DNA of 5,006 nucleotides, from contig JAEUSA010000390.1 in assembly GCA_016788945.1 (NCBI GenBank), positions 1 through 5,006 on the forward strand, given 5' to 3'. Under the pieces are notes generated by a model. The model searched no databases and had not been told where the DNA came from. It was given only the letters and a program-made list of their open reading frames with translations. The DNA is from Leptospiraceae bacterium (lineage in GTDB: Bacteria > Spirochaetota > Leptospiria > Turneriellales > Turneriellaceae). Below, piece by piece: positions 1 to 5,006 of the stretch (its first letter is position 1; each line of letters starts with the position of its first letter). Position numbers and translations under genes: made by a program.

Positions 1-486
1 CTAAGAGTATCTGAGGCCGATTTTGCGGTAGATAAAGCCCAACAGCCATGCGGGGCCAATGAGCAGAAACTGCAGGTCTTTAAAGAACGACGGTTTTTTC
101 CCTTCAATCTTATGACCGATAAACTGGAAAATCCAAGCGACAACAAAGATGCCGAGGCAAATCGCCCACAGCGGTGCCAGCTGAATCTTTGCGACCTCGC
201 GCACACCGAACATCATCGCCACCGAAATCAACGCCATGCCGAGAAACATCATGAATGACAGTCGCAGATAGAACAAGAGAGCAAGAATGATAATCACTCC
301 GGCCCAGTTGGCAAAGACACCCACCTGTTGGGGTGCCCAGTTAAACAATGAAAGTGTGGGTATTGCCGCCAGCATACCCAACACACTGAACATAATGCTC
401 GGTACACAAATCCAGTGAATGAGTTTATTGGTCTTATTGCGGTGGCTTTCACCGTATTCTTCTAACCATTGGTCGATACTTTTCAT
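1..486 (-). CDS. DUF962 / Mpo1-like (YGL010w family) integral membrane protein, probable Fe(II)-dependent 2-hydroxy fatty acid dioxygenase
   Basis: A complete 161-residue protein; its stop codon is the first three bases of the window. The family is recognised from two blocks. The N-terminal block, residues 11-29, has the pattern YxxSHxNxxNxxIHxxCVP. The C-terminal block, residues 118-149, contains WxxQFIGHxxEGxKPS and then KDLQFLLIGPxWLL. Histidines 15, 24 and 125 are the conserved candidates for iron ligands. Between the blocks lie hydrophobic stretches at about 25-45, 60-78, 80-95 and 105-124, so it should span the inner membrane several times. The yeast member, Mpo1, is an Fe(II)-dependent dioxygenase that shortens 2-hydroxy fatty acids by one carbon (alpha-oxidation); the bacterial substrate here is not known. 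An AGG at 495-497, eight bases before the ATG, serves as a plausible ribosome binding site. It follows ppk1 by 52 bp on the same strand and is likely the last gene of that transcript. Family assignment is firm; the reaction is inferred. Confidence 0.88.
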   Translation of the reverse strand: MKSIDQWLEEYGESHRNKTNKLIHWICVPSIMFSVLGMLAAIPTLSLFNWAPQQVGVFANWAGVIIILALLFYLRLSFMMFLGMALISVAMMFGVREVAKIQLAPLWAICLGIFVVAWIFQFIGHKIEGKKPSFFKDLQFLLIGPAWLLGFIYRKIGLRYS

Positions 487-538
487 GACCGTTACCTGAC
501 GCGTGGCGCGGCCGTGTCAACCCTTTTGGCGGTAGCGA

Positions 539-2659
539 TCAGCCGCTACGGATTTTGCGCAGTTGCTTCTTGATCTGTTCTTTTTCCAACTGCGCCGTCT
601 GCGCGTCGCGGCACTCTTCGATAAATATTTTCTGTGCGTTTTTACCCGGCTGCTTTTCGTTCCTCAGGCGTTTGTATTCACCGTCAGAGCCAAGCAAGCG
701 CACAGATTCGGTGTCATCAAAATAAACCTGCAGAATGTTTTTGATGATTCTTTCTTTGATTTGTTTGTCTTCAACCGGAAAAGCAATCTCTACACGGCGT
801 ACAAAATTCCGCGGCATCCAATCAGCGCTCATCAGATAAACGCGTGCGTCCCCCTCGTTGTGTGCGACCAGAATGCGGCTGTGTTCGAGCAGACGTCCGA
901 CGACGCTGCGCACGCGGATATTCTCCGATATACCCGGCACTCCGGGGCGCAGGCAGCAGATGCCCCTGACAATCAGGTCGATCTGCACACCTGCCTGCGA
1001 GGCGAGGTAGAGCTCGTCGATGACTTCGCGGTCGACCAATGAATTCATCTTAGCCATCAGTCGGGCCTTCTTGCCACTCTGAGCATTCTGCGTTTCGCGA
1101 CGAATAAGCTTCAGCACGAGCGCTTTGAGGTTGCCGGGAGAAGTGGCGAGTTTTTGCATCGCCGGTAGTTTCGAATAACCCGTAATCGAATTAAACAGGT
1201 GGGTGGCATCCTGAGCAATATCTTTATCGACGGTCATCAGGCTCAAATCGGTATAGAGGCGCGCGGTCGCTGAATTATAGTTCCCCGTCGACATGTGCAC
1301 ATAACGCACAATCTTTTGTGCCTCTTTGCGTACGATCAGCGCGACTTTGCAGTGCGTCTTATAGCCGATCAGCCCGTAGACGACGTGAACCCCTTCTTCT
1401 TCCATGCGCTTGGCCCACTGGATGTTAACCTCTTCATCAAAACGCGCACGCAATTCGACAAGTGCGGTGACCTGCTTACCGTTTCGTGCAGCTCGCATCA
1501 GCGCATCGACGATACGCGATTTGGTGCCGGTGCGGTAGAGCGTGATCTTGATGCCGAGTACGGTCGGATCGTCGCTCGCGGCGGCAATCAGGTCTTCGAC
1601 AATTGCAAACGTATGGAATGGATGATGCAACAGCACATCGCCGCGCCTGATGAGGGAGAATATTTCTGACGGCGATTCGTATTGCACCGGCGATACAGGA
1701 GTAAACTGCCTGAATGTCTCGCCGCTCAGCTGTGGATCATCGGGCAACGACCGCAGGCCCGAGATCGGCAATTGCCCGCGCACCGTGTAAACGTCATCGG
1801 CATCGAGTTCGAGCGCGTCGGTGAGCCTGCGCACGACGGCCGCCGGCATGGTATCTCTCACCTCGAGCCTGACGGCGGCGCCTTTTTCGCGTTTGCGCAA
1901 TTCGAGTTGCACGACCTTCATGAGGCTCTCGCCTTCGTCTTCTTCTATCACCAGATCAGAATCGCGTGTCAACCTGAAGGCATGCGTCGCGAGAACGTCA
2001 AACCCCTTGAACAGCCGGTGTGAAAACAGCTGGATGATGTCTTCGAGATAGATGAAACGCCGTACGCCACCTTTTTCAGAAAGCTGGAAAAGCCGCGGCA
2101 GCACGGCCGGAATCTGGACGACGGCAAAATATTCCGGTGAATCCGCTTTGTTCTTTCGCCTGAGCGTTACAGCAAGATTGAGACTGCGGTTTGACAGACG
2201 GGGAAACGGATGCCCCATGTCGACCGCCAGCGGCGTCAGAATGGGGAAAATTTCGCTGTCAAAATAGCGGCGCACGCTGCCCATTTCTTCTGCAGACAGA
2301 GCGCCGCTACCCTGAATGCTGATGCCGCGTTCGGCAAACGCCGGCAACAGGGTTTTGTTGAGCAGCGTGTACGCCTTTTCATAGTAATCGGTCACACTGA
2401 GATGTATTTTTTTAAGCACCTCGTGCACCTGCATACCGTCGGCGTTTTCTTCGTCGATTTCGTTATACAGCTTCTGCTTGAGGCCGGCGACCCGCACCAT
2501 GAAGAATTCATCGAGGTTTGATTCGGTGATAATGAGAAAACGCAACCGCTCGGCGAGCGGGTTCGCCTGGTCAAACGCCTCTTCGAGCACCCGTTCGTTA
2601 AACTTGAGCCACGACAGTTCGCGGTTAATGTAGTGTTCGGGTGCAAAGGCGGATTTCAT
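539..2659 (-). CDS. ppk1: Polyphosphate kinase 1 (PPK1)
   Basis: A cytoplasmic or membrane-associated enzyme that reversibly transfers the gamma-phosphate of ATP onto inorganic polyphosphate. With the ATG at 2657-2659 it has 706 residues, close to the family norm of about 690. The N-terminal domain opens with YINRELSWLKFNERVL (residues 10-25) followed by NLDEFF (48-53). A head domain follows to about residue 310, then two phospholipase D-like catalytic domains. The autophosphorylated histidine is His436 in KTHCK, the second catalytic histidine is His593 in LEHSR, and the Mg-binding arginines are Arg376 (LYRT) and Arg406 (ARFDEE). All sit one residue away from their E. coli numbers (435, 592, 375, 405), which supports this start. 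SADWM (611-615) and a lysine-rich tail complete it. A GTG at 2684-2686 would add nine residues and overlap the upstream gene by 22 bp. Neither start has a clear Shine-Dalgarno sequence. The ATG lies 5 bp after the carotenoid oxygenase stop, which suggests translational coupling. The gene looks intact. Confidence 0.97.
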   Translation of the reverse strand: MKSAFAPEHYINRELSWLKFNERVLEEAFDQANPLAERLRFLIITESNLDEFFMVRVAGLKQKLYNEIDEENADGMQVHEVLKKIHLSVTDYYEKAYTLLNKTLLPAFAERGISIQGSGALSAEEMGSVRRYFDSEIFPILTPLAVDMGHPFPRLSNRSLNLAVTLRRKNKADSPEYFAVVQIPAVLPRLFQLSEKGGVRRFIYLEDIIQLFSHRLFKGFDVLATHAFRLTRDSDLVIEEDEGESLMKVVQLELRKREKGAAVRLEVRDTMPAAVVRRLTDALELDADDVYTVRGQLPISGLRSLPDDPQLSGETFRQFTPVSPVQYESPSEIFSLIRRGDVLLHHPFHTFAIVEDLIAAASDDPTVLGIKITLYRTGTKSRIVDALMRAARNGKQVTALVELRARFDEEVNIQWAKRMEEEGVHVVYGLIGYKTHCKVALIVRKEAQKIVRYVHMSTGNYNSATARLYTDLSLMTVDKDIAQDATHLFNSITGYSKLPAMQKLATSPGNLKALVLKLIRRETQNAQSGKKARLMAKMNSLVDREVIDELYLASQAGVQIDLIVRGICCLRPGVPGISENIRVRSVVGRLLEHSRILVAHNEGDARVYLMSADWMPRNFVRRVEIAFPVEDKQIKERIIKNILQVYFDDTESVRLLGSDGEYKRLRNEKQPGKNAQKIFIEECRDAQTAQLEKEQIKKQLRKIRSG

Positions 2660-2664
2660 TTTAT

Positions 2665-4206
2665 TCAGGAACGTTGTGGCCGCCACACACCATGAAATCC
2701 GTACGGAATGCGGTGGGGAACGCCGATCTCGCAGACGGGTTTCTTGTCTGCCTTTTCGGCGTCGTAGATGGCGAGATACGAATTTTCTTCGCGGCTATTG
2801 TAAACGAGATTGAGTATGTATCCCTTTGGGCTGCCGGGTTTGCCCGTCGGTACAAATACCGGCTCGCCGCCAAAATGCCCCTCGGGCAGGTGCGTCGTTT
2901 CCGCGCGAATTTTGCCGCGCGAGAGCTGGTATGCCGCATGGCCGCCGAATACACCCGCACCCGTGGCCGAGAGCGAAAGAGTCGCGGCAAACAGGCGGTC
3001 ATAATTTTCACCCGTCAGCCTGTTATCGATCACCGGAAACTCCAATTGTTGCGATTCATCTAACACGGTTTTCTCGACCTTGCCATTGCTCATGTTGAGT
3101 CTGAAACGCGTCAGCACCCCCGGATTTTTGCCGGCAAAAAGTTCATCGCGGCATTCAGCGTCACTGCCCATGAGTGGCACCTTTTCGTAAAAAACCGCGT
3201 CGATGACGATGGTCTTGCCTTCTTCATAAGCGTTGGCGTAGTGGTAGGCATAGCCGGGGGGAAATTCAAAGCGCTTCAGCGTCTGCGCATTGCCGTCTTT
3301 CGCCAACACATAGACAAAGGCACCTTTGTCAGGTTGCCATTCGGCAATGCGGCCTTTCTTCATCGCCGCGAGGGAAGCCACGGCGGGAAAAATCGGCAAC
3401 ACGGCAAAATTGCGCGTCGTGACAAAATCGTGTACCATAGCGTAGTAGGGGATGTCGATCGGTGTGCGCGACACAATCTTGCCTGAAGGATTAATCACAT
3501 AATATTCTAATTTGGGCTGCCCGGCGACACGATAGCCGAAGGCATAGAGATAACCTGTCAGCGCATCCATTTTCGGATGCGCGGTAAATGGTGAGATAAA
3601 ACTTTCACCGAAATCTTCGAAGCCCTCTGTATCGAGCGACGACGGGTTCAGTACCACCGGCGGACTGCTTTCGACGAGCGCCAGCAGCTGGTCGCGAAAC
3701 GGCACAACCGACGTATTGGCTTTACTGATCAGTTTGGTGAAGACATCCGCATTGCCACGCCTGATGAGACCTGCGACGAGCGCGAAAATATTGCCACCGA
3801 TCAGCTGCAGATTGGCGAGAAAGTTTGACCCGCTGCATAAAAACAGCGAACGCTTGGCACTCTGCTCAATGGCAAAAGTGGGAGTCCTAACATACCGGTT
3901 ACGGTATACAATCTCGCCGCGGCTGATCTGGAATGCATGCACCATGCCGTCGCCGAAAAACCAATGGTAATTGCCAGTGGGTTGAAACTGCGGGTTAGGT
4001 CCAGTGCGGTAGAATGTGCCGTGCAAGTCCTTGGGGATCTTGCCACGCAAAGTAAAACCTTTCAGGTTCGTCAGGGTAAGTTCTTGATCGATAGGCGCAA
4101 AGTTGCCCTCGAGAAACATATTGGGCTGCATAGCATGCGCGTGCAAACTGTCGAACTTGCCGTCGATAGTTTTACGAATTGCAGAATTCGGCAGAACTAA
4201 ATCCAT
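2665..4206 (-). CDS. Carotenoid oxygenase family protein (carotenoid cleavage / lignostilbene-type dioxygenase)
   Basis: A 513-residue non-heme Fe(II) enzyme of the RPE65/carotenoid cleavage oxygenase family, a seven-bladed beta-propeller that splits a C=C bond with O2 to give carbonyl products. The four expected iron-binding histidines are present: His210 (TAHPKMD), His259 (MVHDF), His322 (HYANAYEEG) and His505 (PYGFHG). Second-shell glutamates match Glu179, Glu389 (EFP) and Glu448 (GGEPVFVP). The typical N-terminal motif FLEGNFAP at 31-38 and RTGPNPQF at 67-74 also match, as does RIPYGFHGVW at the C-terminus. The length is normal for the family, so it should be active. The substrate (carotenoid, apocarotenoid or stilbene) cannot be read from sequence. 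The reading frame stays open 53 codons further upstream, but that extension overlaps the divergent fadH gene and has no family resemblance, so the ATG at 4204-4206 is preferred. A later ATG at 4129-4131 would also retain the domain. There is no obvious Shine-Dalgarno sequence. It is probably the first gene of a transcript with ppk1. No signal peptide is seen. Confidence 0.94.
   Translation of the reverse strand: MDLVLPNSAIRKTIDGKFDSLHAHAMQPNMFLEGNFAPIDQELTLTNLKGFTLRGKIPKDLHGTFYRTGPNPQFQPTGNYHWFFGDGMVHAFQISRGEIVYRNRYVRTPTFAIEQSAKRSLFLCSGSNFLANLQLIGGNIFALVAGLIRRGNADVFTKLISKANTSVVPFRDQLLALVESSPPVVLNPSSLDTEGFEDFGESFISPFTAHPKMDALTGYLYAFGYRVAGQPKLEYYVINPSGKIVSRTPIDIPYYAMVHDFVTTRNFAVLPIFPAVASLAAMKKGRIAEWQPDKGAFVYVLAKDGNAQTLKRFEFPPGYAYHYANAYEEGKTIVIDAVFYEKVPLMGSDAECRDELFAGKNPGVLTRFRLNMSNGKVEKTVLDESQQLEFPVIDNRLTGENYDRLFAATLSLSATGAGVFGGHAAYQLSRGKIRAETTHLPEGHFGGEPVFVPTGKPGSPKGYILNLVYNSREENSYLAIYDAEKADKKPVCEIGVPHRIPYGFHGVWRPQRS
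4175..4190. repeat. Short perfect inverted repeat inside the carotenoid oxygenase 5' coding region
   Basis: CGAATT at 4175-4180 and AATTCG at 4185-4190 are perfect inverted copies with the four-base spacer GCAG. It lies 10 bp inside the large palindrome at 4201-4234, within codons 6-11 of the carotenoid oxygenase gene. It could be an accessory operator or a small mRNA hairpin near the start codon. Six-base arms arise often by chance, so only the structure, not a role, is supported. Confidence 0.3.
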
Positions 4207-4234
4207 TATTTCGCCAATTGACGAAATAATGGAT
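4201..4234. promoter_or_regulatory. 34-bp near-perfect palindrome spanning the carotenoid oxygenase start, probable operator
   Basis: The arm ATCCATTATTTCG at 4201-4213 is repeated exactly, inverted, as CGAAATAATGGAT at 4222-4234. The eight-base centre contains the palindrome CAATTG (4215-4220), so 16 of 17 base pairs of the dyad match and only the 4214/4221 pair fails. Chance occurrence of 13-bp perfect arms at this spacing is very unlikely. The site sits at the divergent gap between the carotenoid oxygenase and fadH genes, which is where a dimeric repressor or activator would bind. The left arm includes the carotenoid oxygenase start codon (4204-4206) and the right arm a mirror ATG (4229-4231). 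In a minus-strand transcript beginning upstream of it, the same bases would form a 13-bp hairpin with an eight-base loop that hides the start codon. No regulator gene lies in the window and I do not recognise the motif as the site of a known family. Confidence 0.7.
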
Positions 4235-4295
4235 GACCTCGGGCCGTCAAACCAAGAACTATTTGAACGACTGTTACAGAAAAATAAACGATCCC
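4207..4295. promoter_or_regulatory. Divergent intergenic region with putative promoters for the carotenoid oxygenase transcript and fadH
   Basis: This 89-bp region separates two genes read in opposite directions, so both promoters should lie here or just inside the coding ends. TTGACG, a -35-like hexamer, occurs on the plus strand at 4218-4223 within the palindrome core, and on the minus strand at 4245-4250. Neither has a good -10 hexamer at 16-18 bp: the minus-strand one is followed at 16 bp by TATTTC, which lies inside the palindrome. If that pair is used, a protein on the palindrome would block polymerase directly. Sequence near 4259-4292 is AT-rich. The presence of promoters is inferred from gene layout; their exact positions are not established. 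Confidence 0.4.
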
Positions 4296-4306
4296 ATGGC
4301 GAATAA
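4229..4306 (+). CDS. Possible 25-residue upstream ORF overlapping the fadH start
   Basis: An ATG in the right arm of the palindrome opens a 25-codon frame ending in TAA at 4304-4306. The product would be hydrophilic and charged (MDDLGPSN at the start, KNKRSHGE at the end). It overlaps the first 11 bases of fadH in a different frame, the arrangement seen for short upstream ORFs that couple or attenuate translation of the next gene. The bases just before this ATG are the same as those before the carotenoid oxygenase ATG, because both lie in the inverted repeat. There is no clear Shine-Dalgarno sequence, no recognised domain and no stalling motif. It may simply be a chance open frame created by the palindrome. 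Confidence 0.15.
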   Translation: MDDLGPSNQELFERLLQKNKRSHGE

Positions 4307-5006
4307 CTATCCGCATTTCTTAAGCCCGCTCGACCTCGGCTATACCCGTCTGCGTAATCGGGCACTCATGGGCTCGATGCACACCGCACTCGAAGAAACC
4401 GAACACGGTTTCGAACGCCTTGCCGCCTTCTACGCCGAGCGCGCGCGCGGTGAAGCAGGTATTATCGTTACCGGCGGCATCGCCCCCAACCCGGCCGGGC
4501 GGGTATTTACCGGCGCCGCCAAAATGGATACTGAACACGAGGCGGACGAGCACCGCGTCATCACCAAGGCGGTGCACGACAACGGCGGAATTATCACCAT
4601 GCAAATTCTGCATACCGGCAGGTATGGCTACCACCGCGACTGCGTAGGCGCTTCCGAAATTCAGGCACCGATCAATTTTGTCAAACCGAAGAAACTGAGC
4701 CATGAAGACATCTTAAAAACCATCGCCGATTACGCGCAGTGCGCAAAACTGGCGCAACACGCAGGCTATGATGGGGTCGAAATCATGGGCAGCGAAGGTT
4801 ATCTGATCAACCAGTTCACCGCGGCACGAACGAATAACCGCGACGACGAATGGGGCGGCAGTTATGAGAACCGGATGCGCTTCCCGATCGAAGTTGTCAA
4901 AGCCGTGCGCAAAGCGGTAGGGGAAAAGTTTATCATCATCTACCGCCTGTCGCTACTCGACCTCGTCGACGGTGGCTCTACTTGGGATGAAGTCGTTCTG
5001 CTTGGC
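4296..5006 (+). CDS. fadH: 2,4-dienoyl-CoA reductase (NADPH), FadH type, N-terminal part (cut by window end)
   Basis: The first 237 residues of an FMN-containing old yellow enzyme family protein; the full FadH is about 670 residues, so about a third is visible. FadH reduces the conjugated double bonds of 2,4-dienoyl-CoA, allowing polyunsaturated fatty acids to pass through beta-oxidation. The match to E. coli FadH runs from the start: PLDLGYTRLRNRALMGSMHT (11-30), RLAAFYAERAR (41-51), GGIAP (60-64), QILHTGRY (103-110), GYDGVEIMGSEGYLINQF (157-174), RTNNRDDEWGGSYENRMRF (178-196) and FIIIYRLSLLDLV (212-224). Tyr169 in SEGYLIN corresponds to the catalytic tyrosine (Tyr166) of the E. coli enzyme. 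The second active-site residue, the 4Fe-4S cysteines and the FAD/NADPH domain lie outside the window. The start ATG at 4296-4298 gives the normal N-terminus; an in-frame ATG at 4233-4235 would add 21 unrelated residues. No strong Shine-Dalgarno sequence is seen. It is divergent from the carotenoid oxygenase gene and may share its regulation. Confidence 0.94.
   Translation, partial: MANNYPHFLSPLDLGYTRLRNRALMGSMHTALEETEHGFERLAAFYAERARGEAGIIVTGGIAPNPAGRVFTGAAKMDTEHEADEHRVITKAVHDNGGIITMQILHTGRYGYHRDCVGASEIQAPINFVKPKKLSHEDILKTIADYAQCAKLAQHAGYDGVEIMGSEGYLINQFTAARTNNRDDEWGGSYENRMRFPIEVVKAVRKAVGEKFIIIYRLSLLDLVDGGSTWDEVVLLG

Noticed and set aside
492..520. Perfect -35 hexamer TTGACA on the minus strand (520-515) before the DUF962 gene
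   Set aside because: At 17 bp spacing the -10 position reads AGGTAA, a poor match that coincides with the likely ribosome binding site; a separate promoter is not supported by this alone.
532..549. Inverted repeat GTAGCG/CGCTAC across the ppk1 stop codon, considered as a terminator
   Set aside because: The stem is only six base pairs and no T-run follows it on the minus strand; the next gene lies 52 bp downstream, so a terminator is not supported.
563..2521. Several plus-strand open frames of 70-160 codons antisense to ppk1
   Set aside because: The minus-strand frame carries full PPK1 conservation; the antisense frames show no family features and follow from codon bias.
4207..4365. 53-codon upstream extension of the carotenoid oxygenase frame (start at 4365, minus strand)
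   Set aside because: It crosses the intergenic palindrome and runs antisense through the conserved FadH N-terminus; the added residues do not resemble the family, whose normal N-terminus is obtained from the ATG at 4204-4206.
4320..4703. 127-codon open frame on the minus strand
   Set aside because: It lies wholly antisense to the strongly conserved fadH coding sequence and has no recognisable domain; it is a shadow frame.

Overview
This window holds four protein-coding genes and one short divergent intergenic region. Three genes lie on the minus strand, in transcription order: a carotenoid oxygenase family dioxygenase, polyphosphate kinase 1 (ppk1), and a small membrane protein of the DUF962/Mpo1 (YGL010w) family. 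The fourth is on the plus strand and runs off the right edge: the N-terminal third of a FadH-type 2,4-dienoyl-CoA reductase. Almost every base is coding. No RNA genes, insertion sequences, CRISPR arrays or convincing terminators were seen.

The organism is a bacterium with moderate GC content (a little over half by eye) and compact gene packing. PPK1, a FadH-like reductase and an Mpo1-like protein together fit a Gram-negative heterotroph that oxidises fatty acids. A leptospire relative of higher GC or a proteobacterium would both fit. The protein sequences alone do not settle the phylum, so this is a weak inference.

Layout: DUF962 (1-486, minus) is separated by 52 bp from ppk1 (539-2659, minus). 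ppk1 starts 5 bp after the stop of the carotenoid oxygenase gene (2665-4206, minus). These three probably form one transcript that starts in the 89-bp gap at 4207-4295. fadH (from 4296, plus) is transcribed away from the same gap. The gap carries the most notable non-coding signal in the window: a 34-bp nearly perfect palindrome at 4201-4234. It includes the start codon of the carotenoid oxygenase in one arm and a mirror-image ATG, opening a 25-codon ORF that overlaps the fadH start, in the other.

Functionally, two of the three minus-strand proteins belong to families of non-heme Fe(II), O2-dependent dioxygenases acting on hydrophobic substrates (carotenoids, apocarotenoids or stilbenes; 2-hydroxy fatty acids). 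The divergent gene belongs to the auxiliary beta-oxidation pathway for polyunsaturated fatty acids. A shared theme of oxidative lipid or polyene breakdown is plausible, but it is inferred from neighbourhood only. PPK1 is a general phosphate and energy-storage enzyme and does not obviously belong to that theme. The genes themselves are recognisable members of known families. I do not see a clearly new system here; the regulatory palindrome is the feature most worth following up.
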